A DNA stretch of 64,000 nt from an uncultured Granulosicoccaceae bacterium (GTDB lineage: Bacteria; Pseudomonadota; Gammaproteobacteria; Granulosicoccales; Granulosicoccaceae). Positions 51,681-62,571 of the stretch are shown here, piece after piece; positions within the stretch are counted from its first letter, which is position 1; each line of letters starts with the position of its first letter. The stretch is taken from the NCBI GenBank assembly GCA_937958675.1, contig CALGND010000071.1:1-64000 (forward strand), in the 5' to 3' direction. Below the pieces are notes generated by a model. It was not told where the DNA came from and did not search any database. It saw only the letters and a program-made list of their open reading frames with translations. A program made the position numbers and the translations under genes.

Positions 51681-54494
51681 TTATGCGTATTGGCGAACTT
51701 CGCTGTTGCCCGAAATATTGCCGGTGCAGCGAGTGCATAGAGTGGGGTGTGTGCTATCGCTGCCCACATCTTCACGCCGGTGCCAGCAACGTTCGCACTT
51801 TTCGGCTTTGGACTGCTCGGCAGTGATGGCCAATTCAGAATCAAGTACCTTAACAACTTCGGCAGAGTCCGGCCGATCCCCTAGTGATGCAACTGATGCA
51901 TTCGATGTTATAAACACAAAGCGCAGCTCGTCGCCGAGTTCACTTAATACCTGTTTTAGTTTGTCGTCGCAATACAAGGTCACATTGGCATCCAGGCCGC
52001 CGCCAATCACGCCATCTGCGCGCAATGTTTCCAGTGATTTAGTCACTGTGTTGCGTACTTCTAGTATCGTATCCCAGTCGCTCTTAGAGGGTTTGTTATT
52101 TGGCTCGATTGCTTCTAGGCCCTCAAAATACAGTTCAGTAAAAACCATCTTGCCGCGTTGCCCAGGCATCTGCTCCCAAATTTCCTGGCTGGTGAAGCTC
52201 AGTACTGGCGCAATCCAACGTACCAAAGCTTCAGTAATTAAGTACATTGCAGTTTGCGCTGAACGTCTGCCGCGGCTATCTGCTGGCATGGTGTACTGGC
52301 GATCCTTGATTATGTCCAGATAAAAGCTACTCATCTCCACGCCGCAAAAATTATGGATACGTTGGTATACAGCATGAAACTGATAAGCGTCGTAGGCTGT
52401 TTTTATATCGTGCTGAGCTTGTAGCGCGCGATCAACAGCCCATCTGTCAATAGAGAGCATATCGTTAGCGCTAACCATATCGGTTTGCGGATTAAAATCG
52501 TTAGTAGCACTTAGCAAGTAACGCGCGGTGTTACGAATACGCCGGTAGGAATCCGCCATGCGAGCCAAGATCTCTTTTGATACAGACATCTCACCGCTGT
52601 AGTCGGCAGAGCAAACCCATAAGCGCACAATATCAGCCCCCATGGTTTTCATTAAATCTTGCGGTTTGATTACGTTGCCAATGCTCTTTGACATCTTGCG
52701 GCCTTTTTCATCGACCACAAAGCCATGCGTTAACACCTGCTTGTAAGGTGCAATACGATTAGTTGCCACGCTGGTTAAGATAGATGAATGGAACCAACCT
52801 CTGTGTTGGTCGGAGCCTTCAAGGTACATATCAGCTGGGTAGGTGAGCTGATCATCTTGTTGCAGTACATGAAAAAACGATGAGCCCGAATCAAACCAAA
52901 CATCCAATACATCAGTGACTTTGTTGTATTGCTCGGCATCTGCACCAATTACGTCTTTGGAATCGAGATCAAACCAAGCTTGTATACCGTCTTTTTCAAT
53001 AGCCTTGGCTACTTTTTCCATAACAGGCACAGTGTCAGGATGAAGCTCACTGGTGTCTTTGTGGATAAACAATGTTAGTGGCACACCCCAAAAGCGTTGT
53101 CGCGACACACACCAATCAGGCCGGCTTGCGATCATGCCTTCGATACGTGACTCACCCCATTCAGGAACCCATTTAACTTTCTTGATTTCAGCCAAGGTGT
53201 CTTGGCGAAGGTTGTTATCTTCCATGCTGATAAACCATTGAGGTGTTGCACGGAAAATAATCGGTGTTTTGGTTCGCCAGCAAAATGGATAGCTGTGTTT
53301 GATTTTGCTGCTGTGTACTAAGCGCTTACGTTGAGTTAATTCTTCAAGCAATGGCTTGTCGACCTTCATTACATGTTGACCTGCGAATAGCTCAACATTT
53401 TGTCGAAACAAACCGTTGTCATCGACTGGGTCTAGTAGCTCAAGCTGGTACCGTTTGCCTGTGTAAAAATCATCTACGCCATGATCTGGTGCAGTGTGTA
53501 CGCAACCAGTACCCGCTTCAGTGGTCACGTGATCGCCCAGCACTAGCAGTGAAGCGCGGTCATAAATTGGATGTTGCAGCTTAATGTTTTCTAAGGCTTG
53601 GCCTTTAGTAGTGGCTACGATGCGATGGCCTTCAAAACCATAGCGCGCCATTACATCTTCAACCATGTCGTGCGCCACAATCAAACGTTCGCCGTTTACT
53701 GCAACCAGTGCGTACTCCAGCTCAGGGTGAACGGCCACTGCTAAGTTGCCGGGGATCGTCCACGGGGTAGTTGTCCAGATAACAACACTGATCTCGCTGC
53801 CATCATCGTCCGCTGCAAATGCTGAGAGCATGTCGGCTTTGTTTTGCGGCGAAAACCGAACATCGATGGTGGTTGACGTTTTTTCTTCGTATTCAACTTC
53901 GGCTTCTGCTAAAGCTGAGTGCGCGCCCCAACTCCAATGCACAGGCTTGACACCTTTGTACATATGGCCTTGTTCGATAATTTTTGCCAGGGCTCTTACT
54001 ATGTTTGCTTCATTGTTGAAGTCCATTGTGAGATAAGGTTTTTCCCATTGGCCAAACACACCTAAGCGTTTAAATTCGGTGCGCTGGTTGTCGATCTGTT
54101 CCGCAGCGTAATCGCGACAATGTTGGCGAAATTCTGCATTGCTGATGTTGCCGCCGGGTTTGCCAATCTTTGACTCGACCTTGTTTTCGATCGGCAAGCC
54201 GTGGCAATCCCAGCCCGGGACATAGGGCGCATCAAAGCCTGCCAAGTGCTTACTTTTAATAATTAGATCTTTAATGACCTTATTCACTACGTGACCTAAG
54301 TGAAGATCACCGTTGGCGTAGGGAGGGCCATCGTGCAAGATAAATTGCGGTCGCCCTTTGGCAGAATCGCGAATTTGTTGGTACAAGCCATCGGCTTCCC
54401 AACTGGCAAGCCATTCGGGTTCTCGCTTGGCAAGATTGCCCCGCATCGGGAAATCTGTCTTGGGTAAATTCAGTGTGGTTTTATATTCAGTCAC
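51681..54494 (-). CDS. ileS: isoleucyl-tRNA synthetase
   Basis: 937 residues from the GTG at 54494, which aligns with the E. coli start (x-D/E-YK-x-TLNLP); a TTG two codons upstream is an alternative. HIGH site [21 protein letters not shown] site [13 protein letters not shown], the CP1 editing domain with [18 protein letters not shown], and a C-terminal zinc finger ([15 protein letters not shown]). Length and domains match proteobacterial type-1 IleRS. Translationally close to lspA (4-bp gap). Confidence 0.98.
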   Translation of the reverse strand: MTEYKTTLNLPKTDFPMRGNLAKREPEWLASWEADGLYQQIRDSAKGRPQFILHDGPPYANGDLHLGHVVNKVIKDLIIKSKHLAGFDAPYVPGWDCHGLPIENKVESKIGKPGGNISNAEFRQHCRDYAAEQIDNQRTEFKRLGVFGQWEKPYLTMDFNNEANIVRALAKIIEQGHMYKGVKPVHWSWGAHSALAEAEVEYEEKTSTTIDVRFSPQNKADMLSAFAADDDGSEISVVIWTTTPWTIPGNLAVAVHPELEYALVAVNGERLIVAHDMVEDVMARYGFEGHRIVATTKGQALENIKLQHPIYDRASLLVLGDHVTTEAGTGCVHTAPDHGVDDFYTGKRYQLELLDPVDDNGLFRQNVELFAGQHVMKVDKPLLEELTQRKRLVHSSKIKHSYPFCWRTKTPIIFRATPQWFISMEDNNLRQDTLAEIKKVKWVPEWGESRIEGMIASRPDWCVSRQRFWGVPLTLFIHKDTSELHPDTVPVMEKVAKAIEKDGIQAWFDLDSKDVIGADAEQYNKVTDVLDVWFDSGSSFFHVLQQDDQLTYPADMYLEGSDQHRGWFHSSILTSVATNRIAPYKQVLTHGFVVDEKGRKMSKSIGNVIKPQDLMKTMGADIVRLWVCSADYSGEMSVSKEILARMADSYRRIRNTARYLLSATNDFNPQTDMVSANDMLSIDRWAVDRALQAQHDIKTAYDAYQFHAVYQRIHNFCGVEMSSFYLDIIKDRQYTMPADSRGRRSAQTAMYLITEALVRWIAPVLSFTSQEIWEQMPGQRGKMVFTELYFEGLEAIEPNNKPSKSDWDTILEVRNTVTKSLETLRADGVIGGGLDANVTLYCDDKLKQVLSELGDELRFVFITSNASVASLGDRPDSAEVVKVLDSELAITAEQSKAEKCERCWHRREDVGSDSTHPTLCTRCTGNISGNSEVRQYA

Positions 54495-54572
54495 AGGCAA
54501 AGGTACTTTCGTCAGTCAACGCCTACAAGTGTATGCGATTCGCTGTTATTTGCGTGTTTAATTGGTGTCGGT

Positions 54573-54602
54573 GGGGCTGCCATCAGCGGGGCTGCCATCA
54601 GC
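54573..54602. repeat. perfect 15-bp tandem duplication spanning the ribF stop
   Basis: GGGGCTGCCATCAGC occurs twice head to tail at 54573-54587 and 54588-54602. The second copy contains the ribF stop codon (54598-54600), so the first copy is a duplication just outside the gene. It lies in the 97-bp gap between ribF and ileS. Confidence 0.75.
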
Positions 54603-55521
54603 TTAAGCAGTCCCTAGCCGCATCGGCATCGGCGGCGATTGCCTGCTTCAAGTCGTCGAGCGAGTCAAATTTGCGCTCACCGCGCAGATAGTGCATAAAT
54701 TTAACCTGCAAATGTTGGCCGTACAGATCAGGGTTGTCATCGAGACAATGCACCTCGAGTAGCAGTTTCCGTCCACCAACCGTGGGCCGCTCTCCCAGAT
54801 TTGCCACTGCGCGATATTGTTTGCCCGATTCGCTGTGCAATGCCTGAACAGCAAAAACGCCTCTAGCCGGCGGTTGATGTGCACCGAGCGCCACGTTGGC
54901 TGTGGCGAAACCTAGCTGCCGGCCTACCTTCTCGCCATGAATCACTCGTCCGCTAATGGTGTATGGCCGCCCCAGCATCTCAGCGGCTTCGTCCAGTCGG
55001 CCGTTGGCCAGATGTGCCCTAATCTCACTGCTGGATATTCGCGTGGCATCGTGTGTGACAGTAGGTATTTGCTCAACTGTAAAGCCATGTTCCTCGCCAG
55101 CGTGTTGTAGATGAGTAATGTCCCCCTGACGTCGATGACCAAATCGAAAGTCATCACCCACCACCAAATGCTTTACACCGAGTGTAGTGATGAACACCTT
55201 ATCGATAAATGTTTGAGGTGATAAGTCCGCCATCTCCTGATTGAAGTTGAGCAACAAGTAGCGTTCGATATTCATCGCCAAGGCAGATTGGTATCGATCG
55301 CGAAAGCCATTGATGCGCGCCGGAGCATTGCTTTGGGCAAAAAACTCGTGCGGAAGCGGATTAAAGCTGATTAAGGTGGAGGGAAGAGCGCGTTGCTTAG
55401 CCGCTTTTAGCATTTTCTCGACCAGCTTCTGGTGACCCAAGTGCAGGCCATCGAAGTTGCCAATAGTGGCAACACAACCTGGCTTGTGCCGGAATCGCTG
55501 TAAGCCACGAATCAAATGCAT
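54598..55521 (-). CDS. ribF: bifunctional riboflavin kinase / FAD synthetase
   Basis: 307 residues. N-terminal FMN adenylyltransferase domain with VATIGNFDGLHLGHQKLVEK and LVVGDDFRFGHRRQGD; ISSSEIRAHLANG links to the C-terminal flavokinase domain with GRVIHGEKVGRQLGFATANV and YRAVANLGERPTVGG. Makes FMN and FAD from riboflavin; Rnf subunits and the DadA-like enzyme in this window depend on these cofactors. Order murJ / ribF-ileS-lspA is conserved. Confidence 0.97.
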   Translation of the reverse strand: MHLIRGLQRFRHKPGCVATIGNFDGLHLGHQKLVEKMLKAAKQRALPSTLISFNPLPHEFFAQSNAPARINGFRDRYQSALAMNIERYLLLNFNQEMADLSPQTFIDKVFITTLGVKHLVVGDDFRFGHRRQGDITHLQHAGEEHGFTVEQIPTVTHDATRISSSEIRAHLANGRLDEAAEMLGRPYTISGRVIHGEKVGRQLGFATANVALGAHQPPARGVFAVQALHSESGKQYRAVANLGERPTVGGRKLLLEVHCLDDNPDLYGQHLQVKFMHYLRGERKFDSLDDLKQAIAADADAARDCLS

Positions 55522-55670
55522 GTAATGCTCTTCAAAATTTGGTGTGAGTCGCAGTTTACCGATTTAAAGGGGCAAACTGGGTAGCTGATGACATGAAACT
55601 GCGTAAAACTACCAGAAGTAAGTGGATGTCAAGCGCTAGGATAGTTGCCTACCAATCGAGGTAACACTCT

Positions 55671-55829
55671 ATGAACAAGTTAACAAATAAGGCAAATCCT
55701 ACACCGAAGGCAGAAGCCCAAAAGACTGCTCATATTGCTGCTAAGGCTGCTACCAAGGCGAAGCCAGCATCAGCTAACTACTGGGCTTCATTACTAATGC
55801 CTATGGCATTGATTGCGGTTGTGGGTTGA
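55671..55829 (+). CDS. small Lys/Ala-rich protein with C-terminal membrane helix (52 aa)
   Basis: An ATG at 55671 with GAGG (55658-55661) 9 bp upstream opens a 52-codon frame ending in TGA at 55827-55829. The N-terminal two thirds are Lys/Ala/Thr/Pro-rich without acidic residues except one Glu (NKLTNKANPTPKAEAQK), like a nucleic-acid- or surface-binding basic tail. The last ~16 residues are hydrophobic (YWASLLMPMALIAVVG), a possible tail anchor. It is not recognised as a known family. It sits in the ribF-metallophosphoesterase gap and its last 52 bp overlap the convergent gene at 55778-56860. Coding is judged from the ribosome-binding site and composition only. Confidence 0.5.
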   Translation: MNKLTNKANPTPKAEAQKTAHIAAKAATKAKPASANYWASLLMPMALIAVVG

Positions 55830-56860
55830 GTATTTAAGTCAATCACTGTCATTTCGCATTTTGTACCTAGCCTAAAAATCGGTCCCCAGGTGCCAGCACC
55901 TGGGGACACGTACAAGCCCGTTGCGCCATTTTCAAACCAGCCCACCATCTGTGGGTACTTGCTCTTCACCAAATAGCCAAACGGCCATATCTGCCCAGCG
56001 TGGGTATGACCAGCTAGCGTAAGCTCATATTGATGTTGTTTTATTGCCTGCCAACCATCGGGGCGATGATATAGGGCTACATTAAATCGAGTGTCGTCAA
56101 CCCCCAGCTCTGTCAAAATTGCAGGTAAGGCATCGGGCGCATCTCGATCATCAATACCAATAAATCGTAGCTGATCGATAGTGGTGGCCGAATCTCGCAG
56201 TATCTGTACTTGATTTGATTCGATCGCAGTGATTGCCGCATCCAAATCGACGTATCGCTCGTGATTGCCAAGACACATTAGCGTTGGGCATTCTATTCTA
56301 CTTAGGTTGGATAGCTGCTTGGCATCTACACTGCTTTGATCCAATAAATCGCCCGTTATCAGCACAATATCAGGTTGATGGCTGAGCACTTGCGTAACTA
56401 CTTTTTTAAGATAATTAGCCGATCTCGATCCTATGTGTACATCGCTAATATGCACTAGGCGCACATTGTTGTGGAGCTTGGCTGATTCGATGCTCAAATG
56501 TTTATTGTGGATCGTATTGGCATTACGCCAAGCGATGGGAATAACAATAACCCAAGCGACCAAAGCCAAAATCCCCACAATGGGTGCATCTATAAACAAG
56601 CGTAATACCAAGCCTGTCATCACAATGGGAAGTAGTAATGCGCCTAAGCCAAGGTATTGCATCCAATACCATCTGCTACGAGAGTTGCTTGACTGAAACT
56701 CGCGCGTCACTAGCACCATTAAAACGGGTGACAAAAGGGCTGCAAGAAACAAGGGCAATGTGATATGCCAGCTGTTTAACCATGCAATAACAAGAATAGC
56801 TGGCGCAAGTAAAGTGAGCCAAACGATTAGTGACCCAAGCAATAACCAACGAAGAGACAT
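55778..56860 (-). CDS. membrane metallophosphoesterase (YkuE/YaeI-like)
   Basis: 360 residues. Four N-terminal helices (~5-125), then a calcineurin-like phosphoesterase domain with the metal motifs LVHISDVHIGS, ITGDLLDQ, LGNHERYVD and LTLAGHTHAGQIWPFG, all complete. The catalytic domain probably faces the cytoplasm or periplasm next to the membrane; related proteins act on lipid-linked or UDP-sugar phosphates. Substrate unknown. It is 72 bp downstream of murJ on the same strand but separated from ribF by the small-protein gene. Confidence 0.9.
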   Translation of the reverse strand: MSLRWLLLGSLIVWLTLLAPAILVIAWLNSWHITLPLFLAALLSPVLMVLVTREFQSSNSRSRWYWMQYLGLGALLLPIVMTGLVLRLFIDAPIVGILALVAWVIVIPIAWRNANTIHNKHLSIESAKLHNNVRLVHISDVHIGSRSANYLKKVVTQVLSHQPDIVLITGDLLDQSSVDAKQLSNLSRIECPTLMCLGNHERYVDLDAAITAIESNQVQILRDSATTIDQLRFIGIDDRDAPDALPAILTELGVDDTRFNVALYHRPDGWQAIKQHQYELTLAGHTHAGQIWPFGYLVKSKYPQMVGWFENGATGLYVSPGAGTWGPIFRLGTKCEMTVIDLNTQPTTAINAIGISNEAQ

Positions 56861-56932
56861 GACATTTCTACTTAGTTTTAAAAAAGGATTGCTTGCATAA
56901 CATGTTGCATAGCGTATTACGTTGAGTTTGCA

Positions 56933-58486
56933 TTAACTGCTGCCTAGGTGTCGAGGCCGCACACCACAGAGCAACAACACGATTGCATAGCTTAAAGCGC
57001 CTGCAGCAATAACGCCCAGTAGGTGGCCGACACGACTCAAAGCTGATAGTTCATGCCAGTCAAACCCGCTAATAAAAAATATCACTACAGCCATCACCAG
57101 CAGTGCAGGTAGCACTTGCAGTGTAAATCGTTTGAGCTCGCTTGGTAGTTGATAGATTCCGTCGGCTTCTAGCTGGCGGTAGAGCATCCAAGCTTGCTGC
57201 CACGCCGACATCGTAGTGGCTAGTGCTAAACCAGTATGTGGAGCTGTGAAATCCATCATCACCAACGGTACGACTAGCATTAGGTTGTAAGCCATATTGG
57301 ATATCAACGCGACAATACCGATACGTACGGGTGTTTTTGTATTTTGGCGTGCAAAGAAGGCGGGTGCAAAAATTTTGATTAAAATAAAAGCGGGTAAGCC
57401 AAGCGAGTAGGCGATCAAGCTGTAACTCGCCATTTGTGAATCAGCTTGAGTAAACTTCCCGTATTCAAATAGGGTCGTTAGCATAGGTTCTGCAAGCAAA
57501 ATTAAACCAAAGCAAGCAGGCAGGCCTAAGAGCAACATAAGTCGCAATGCCCAGGTGATGGTGGCACTAAATTGCTCGGCGGATTGGTTAGAAAAATCTT
57601 TGGATAAACGCGGCAAAATAACGGTGCCGATAGTCACACCCAGTAAACCCAATGGAAATTCCATCAGCCGATCGGAGTAGTACAACCAACTCAGGCTGCC
57701 CACTGCCAGAAACGATGCAATAACCGTGTCGAGCAATAAGTTAATTTGCGCTACAGATGAGCCTAATATTGCAGGAGCCATCAGTTTGAGGATGCGTCGT
57801 ACGCCGCTATGTTTCCAGCCCCAGCGTGGTCTTGGCAGTAAGCCTAACTTTTGTAGAAACGGTATTTGAAATAGCAGCTGGATAGTGCCTGCCGCAAACA
57901 CGCCCCAAGCAAGTGCCACAATTGGCTTACTAAATAGCGGGGAGAAAAACACTGCCGCAGTAATCATCGAAATATTTAACAGTACTGGTGTGAACGATGG
58001 GACTGCAAATTTACCGAAGGTATTAAGCATGCTGCCGGCGTAGGCCAGCAATGACACAAACAATAAATAGGGGAAAGTGATGCGCAGCATGTGAGTGGCT
58101 AGCTCAAATTGCCCAGGTGAATCAATAAAGCCCGGCGCAAATGCCATTATCAATAGTGGCGCTAGCATCACCCCCAATGTAGTGATCATTAGCAGGATCA
58201 CGATCAAGGTGCCGGACACGTGAGCCGCTAGATCGAGCAAAGCCTCGCGACTACGTGTTTCCTTGTACTCAGTGAACACTGGCACAAAGGCTTGGGCGAA
58301 CGCGCCCTCGGCAAATAGCCGGCGTAAAAAGTTGGGTATTTTGAACGCCACTAGAAAAACGTCTGTGGTGGCGCCAGCGCCAAACACAATGGCTAGCACC
58401 TGATCCCGTACAAATCCCAGAATACGGGACAGTAGGGTCATAATGCCGACTATGCCACCGGATTTGACTAGGCTATTTTCAGCCAT
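56933..58486 (-). CDS. murJ: lipid II flippase MurJ
   Basis: 517 residues, 14 predicted helices. The N-terminus SLVKSGGIVGIMTLLSRILGFVRDQVLA and AFKIPNFLRRLFAEGAFAQAFVPVF are diagnostic of MurJ/MviN of the MOP exporter superfamily; the conserved Arg residues of the central cavity (LSRILGFVRD, NFLRRLF) are present. Flips the peptidoglycan precursor lipid II across the inner membrane. It is divergent from rpsT, whose promoter lies just upstream of the murJ start, a conserved arrangement. Confidence 0.97.
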   Translation of the reverse strand: MAENSLVKSGGIVGIMTLLSRILGFVRDQVLAIVFGAGATTDVFLVAFKIPNFLRRLFAEGAFAQAFVPVFTEYKETRSREALLDLAAHVSGTLIVILLMITTLGVMLAPLLIMAFAPGFIDSPGQFELATHMLRITFPYLLFVSLLAYAGSMLNTFGKFAVPSFTPVLLNISMITAAVFFSPLFSKPIVALAWGVFAAGTIQLLFQIPFLQKLGLLPRPRWGWKHSGVRRILKLMAPAILGSSVAQINLLLDTVIASFLAVGSLSWLYYSDRLMEFPLGLLGVTIGTVILPRLSKDFSNQSAEQFSATITWALRLMLLLGLPACFGLILLAEPMLTTLFEYGKFTQADSQMASYSLIAYSLGLPAFILIKIFAPAFFARQNTKTPVRIGIVALISNMAYNLMLVVPLVMMDFTAPHTGLALATTMSAWQQAWMLYRQLEADGIYQLPSELKRFTLQVLPALLVMAVVIFFISGFDWHELSALSRVGHLLGVIAAGALSYAIVLLLCGVRPRHLGSS

Positions 58487-58493
58487 TATGCAG

Positions 58494-58522
58494 TTGACTC
58501 AGGAGATTGAACATTGCATAAT
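58494..58522 (+). promoter_or_regulatory. sigma-70 promoter of rpsT
   Basis: TTGACT (58494-58499) and CATAAT (58517-58522) each match consensus at five of six positions and are separated by exactly 17 bp. Transcription would start near 58529, giving a ~32-nt leader before the rpsT GTG, with GAGG as the ribosome-binding site. Confidence 0.75.
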
Positions 58523-58560
58523 ACCCGGCTGAACGCAATTTTAATTATATGAGGTAGTCC

Positions 58561-58821
58561 GTGGCCAATTCTGCTCAGGCACGAAAGCGAGTACGCCAGG
58601 CCGAAAAAGCCAGGCAACGTAATGCAAGTCAACGTTCGATGTTGCGCACCAAAGTAAAAGCGGTGTTTAGCACGATTGAAGCAGGCGATAAGTCGGCCGC
58701 TGAAGCTGCATATAAAGAAGCCATTCCGGTTCTTGATCATATGGCCCGTAAAGGCTTGATCCACAAAAACAAGGCAGCGCGCTACAAAAGCCGTTTTAAT
58801 GCCCAAGTTCGCGCTCTTTAA
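58561..58821 (+). CDS. rpsT: 30S ribosomal protein S20
   Basis: 86 residues, same as E. coli. The protein starts [20 protein letters not shown] and contains [11 protein letters not shown] and [19 protein letters not shown], all S20 hallmarks. It begins with GTG, a weak start; E. coli rpsT also uses a non-ATG start and is autoregulated at initiation by S20, so the same control is plausible here. Monocistronic, divergent from murJ, with a strong promoter at 58494-58522. Confidence 0.98.
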   Translation: MANSAQARKRVRQAEKARQRNASQRSMLRTKVKAVFSTIEAGDKSAAEAAYKEAIPVLDHMARKGLIHKNKAARYKSRFNAQVRAL

Positions 58822-58951
58822 TAGCAGTTCCTGATAGTCGGCTTGGCATTCTGCCTCAAAGCCGGCTTGAAGTACCCAGTGCTCAGAGTGATGTTGCGAT
58901 GAGCGCTCAAGCTTAGTTCTCCGTTTAGTCGCCTCTCTCGGCATACAATTC

Positions 58952-60108
58952 TTAGGGCTTCTGCGCGTCATCACTGACGGCAGCCCCCGAACGCTCCACG
59001 ATCAAATTGTCACGATGGATTAGCTCGGGTCCATGCGTATAGCCCAATAGATCCATATATTTATCGCTTGCATGGCCGATCAATTTTCGGGTGTCTGTCG
59101 CATTGTAATTAATCAAGCCCTTGCCAATCACTTTTTGATTTTCATCCACGCAGGCGACGAGTTCGCCTCGATTAAAGTCACCCACGCATTCGCTTACACC
59201 AACCGCAAGTAAGCTCGAACCTTTTTCTCTTAATACTCGGCAAGCGCCACTATCGAGCTGCAGTTGTCCGGCAACACGTAGATGATTCGCCAGCCATTGT
59301 TTTCTTGCAACGCGAGGCACTTGGTCGCTGGTAAGCATGGTTCCAATTCCTTCACCGCGCCGAAGTTTGAGCAGTACGTCGGGCTCGCGGCCAGAGGCGA
59401 TGATGGTCGTTGTGCCGCTTTGTGCGGCACGCTCTGCTGCCAGTATTTTTGTCAACATGCCGCCGCTACCCAGCATAGTACCGCTCGGCCCAGCAAGCTT
59501 TTGAACAGATGGATCGCTAGCGTTGGCGCGCTCCAGCAGTTTTGCATCGCTGTGCCGACGAGGGTCCTTATCAAACAGGCCTTCTTGATCGGTTAGTAAC
59601 ACCAGTACGTCGGCATCAATTAGGTTGCAAACCAGCGCTGCGAGCGTGTCGTTGTCTCCCAGTCGTATCTCATCTGTTGTAACCGTATCGTTTTCGTTCA
59701 CGATAGGCATCACATCATGATCAATTAAGGCTTTTAGTGTTGACCGGGCATTGAGGTAACGACGTCGGTCAGCTAGATCTTCATGGGTTAAAAGTATCTG
59801 CGCAGTTTGACGGCCCTGGCGCTTAAAAGCGGCCTCATAGGCTTGGATAAGGCCCATTTGCCCAACGGCTGCTGCGGCTTGTAGTTCGTGTATGACTGTG
59901 GGGCGCTGAGTCCAACCCAATCTAACCAAGCCTTCAGCAATTGAGCCACTGGATACCAGCACCAGCTGGCAATCGTCGCCCATTAACTTTGCAAGCTGAG
60001 TGGTCCATTGTTCAATTCGGTCGGTGTCTAGCCCACGTCCATCATTGGTCAGTAAGGAGCTACCAACCTTGACTACCCATCGTTTGGATTGGGTTAGGCG
60101 TTCGCGCA

Positions 60109-60109
<1 letters not shown>
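58952..60109 (-). CDS. proB: glutamate 5-kinase
   Basis: 385 residues. Amino-acid kinase domain (RWVVKVGSSLLTNDGRGLD, VLVSSGSIAEGL, IVNENDTVTTDEIRLGDNDTLAALV, GSGGMLTKILAAERAAQSG) followed by a C-terminal PUA domain (~285-370). First step of proline synthesis. The start codon overlaps the obgE stop (TAATG), so it is translationally coupled to obgE; this pairing is conserved in Pseudomonas. Confidence 0.97.
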
Positions 60110-61215
<1,106 letters not shown>

Positions 61216-61282
61216 CTATGGGAAGGATGGAAGTGCGAGGCGGAACAGAGTTTAGCGCAATTCAAGGTGCGACACTTGCTCC

Positions 61283-61669
61283 ATGAGTAATCAAAAGTCA
61301 TCTTGCCAGGTAGTCCTTTTCCCAATGTGTGACCCACGTGGCGCTTTGAGTGAAGTTCTGAATCATCCAGAAGAGTCTGGAACGCGTCTCAACGCCTTAA
61401 TATTAGCCTGGAGGCTAGATCTGCCAGAGACTGTCAGTCTACCAGCCGCGGCTAGCGCACTGCTGACAGTGGCTGCAGCGCAACCTCGAGTTCATTGGAC
61501 TGAGCGGCAGCTACGGCTGGTAGCGGAGCTGCGCAGAATCAGTGAGAGTAGTGGCACTCGTCGCCCGCATGCTGAGTGGCAGCGGCTGCTTAAGCGCAGT
61601 GGAGCGAAAGCAAAATCCAGACAAAGAAAAACCCGCAGTGAGCGGGCTTTTCCAGAAACCGAAAGCTAG
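61283..61669 (+). CDS. hypothetical protein between rpmA and obgE
   Basis: 128 residues from an ATG without a good ribosome-binding site. The N-terminal half is moderately hydrophobic and helical (SGTRLNALILAWRLDLPETV, LPAAASALLTVAAAQPRV); the C-terminal half is basic (RRPHAEWQRLLKRSGAKAKSRQRKTRSE). Not recognised. The last ~14 codons lie in the terminator of the convergent rplU-rpmA transcript, which is unusual for coding DNA. It might be a real short gene inserted in a conserved operon, or an open frame by chance. Confidence 0.45.
   Translation: MSNQKSSCQVVLFPMCDPRGALSEVLNHPEESGTRLNALILAWRLDLPETVSLPAAASALLTVAAAQPRVHWTERQLRLVAELRRISESSGTRRPHAEWQRLLKRSGAKAKSRQRKTRSERAFPETES
61627..61646 (-). 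terminator. intrinsic terminator after rplU-rpmA
   Basis: On the minus strand CCCGC - TCACT - GCGGG is followed by five T (61631 to 61627), then CTTT. It is 40-60 bp beyond the rpmA stop. On the plus strand it is followed by CTTTT, so it may work in both directions. A second perfect hairpin, AAGCTAGC / GCTAGCTT, lies between it and rpmA (61663-61670 with 61675-61682). Confidence 0.75.
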
Positions 61670-61687
61670 CAAACGCTAGCTTGGGTT

Positions 61688-61957
61688 TTAAGACGCCGCT
61701 GGCGCCTCAACGATATTCACAAATTTACGGTTATTCGGGCCTTTTTGCTTAAATTCGACAACGCCGTTGGTTTTAGCGAATAGAGTGTGGTCCTTGCCAC
61801 AGCCTACGTTCACACCCGGGTGAAAGCGCGTACCGCGCTGACGAACCAAGATATTGCCAGCCAAAACCTCTTCGCCACCGAATTTCTTCACGCCAAGGCG
61901 TTTGGATTCTGAATCGCGACCGTTGCGCGTACTACCGCCTGCTTTTTTATGTGCCAT
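61688..61957 (-). CDS. rpmA: 50S ribosomal protein L27
   Basis: 89 residues. [21 protein letters not shown], the conserved N-terminal arm near the peptidyl-transferase centre, then [15 protein letters not shown] and [16 protein letters not shown]. Full family length. It follows rplU by 27 bp in the standard L21-L27 operon. Confidence 0.98.
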   Translation of the reverse strand: MAHKKAGGSTRNGRDSESKRLGVKKFGGEEVLAGNILVRQRGTRFHPGVNVGCGKDHTLFAKTNGVVEFKQKGPNNRKFVNIVEAPAAS

Positions 61958-61984
61958 GTTTTATAACCCCTGGATTTCTTGTGA

Positions 61985-62299
61985 CTAACCAGCGTTTATG
62001 CCAGTTATTTCGAGTTCTGTGTAGTTTTGACGATGGCCCATCTGCTTGCGATGGTGCTTACGACGACGAAACTTGATGATATTGACTTTCTTGCCACGGC
62101 CGTGAGAGAGCACGCGGGCGCTAACTGACGCGCTGGCAAGCATCGGCGAGCCGATAGTGACGTTATCGCCTTCGCCTAACATAAGTACGCTATCTAGCTT
62201 GATTTCACTGCCTTCTTCGGCTGTGAGGGTTTCAACTCTGAGTTTGTCGCCCTGGTTGACTCGGTATTGTTTACCGCCGGTTTTAATGACCGCGTACAT
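61985..62299 (-). CDS. rplU: 50S ribosomal protein L21
   Basis: 104 residues, as in E. coli (103). [18 protein letters not shown], then [19 protein letters not shown] at the rRNA-binding C-terminus. First gene of the rplU-rpmA operon, driven by the promoter at 62432-62460 with a ~130-nt leader. Divergent from ispB, as in most gammaproteobacteria. Confidence 0.98.
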   Translation of the reverse strand: MYAVIKTGGKQYRVNQGDKLRVETLTAEEGSEIKLDSVLMLGEGDNVTIGSPMLASASVSARVLSHGRGKKVNIIKFRRRKHHRKQMGHRQNYTELEITGINAG

Positions 62300-62431
62300 T
62301 TAATTCTCCAACTCAATTCTTGTCTAGGCCAAGGCTGTATAGCGCTTGGCATTTGCCATGTGGTGGCAGGCTATCGCGCCGGCCAAGCCGTTGCCACAGA
62401 CGTGCAGTCACGTAACCGCGAAAAGCCCGTT

Positions 62432-62460
62432 AGCATAGCGCCTGGTTAATAAAAGGTCAA
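62432..62460 (-). promoter_or_regulatory. sigma-70 promoter of rplU-rpmA
   Basis: Minus strand: TTGACC (62460-62455), 17-bp spacer, TATGCT (62437-62432), then a GC-rich stretch AACGGGC. Good -35, fair -10 and correct spacing. The GC-rich discriminator-like sequence after the -10 would suit stringent control of ribosomal genes (inference). It faces away from ispB, which starts 111 bp on the other side. Confidence 0.6.
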
Positions 62461-62571
62461 TGTGCCGGAGGCAATTTTTCGACAATATTTTGGCCAACCG
62501 TAAAGTCTTTTGCCAGCGCAACACTCGCGCTTTTGCTATCGTTCAGGCAAATAGTTTGTAAAATCTGTTTC

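Noticed and set aside
51706-52323. 205-codon plus-strand frame inside ileS
   Set aside because: Fully antisense to a clear isoleucyl-tRNA synthetase; composition is that of a mirror frame (Ser/Arg-rich) with no ribosome-binding site or recognisable motif.
62300-62431. L21-leader or other riboswitch in the rplU 5' region
   Set aside because: The ~130-nt leader has GC-rich inverted segments but no consensus of a known riboswitch or leader family could be recognised.
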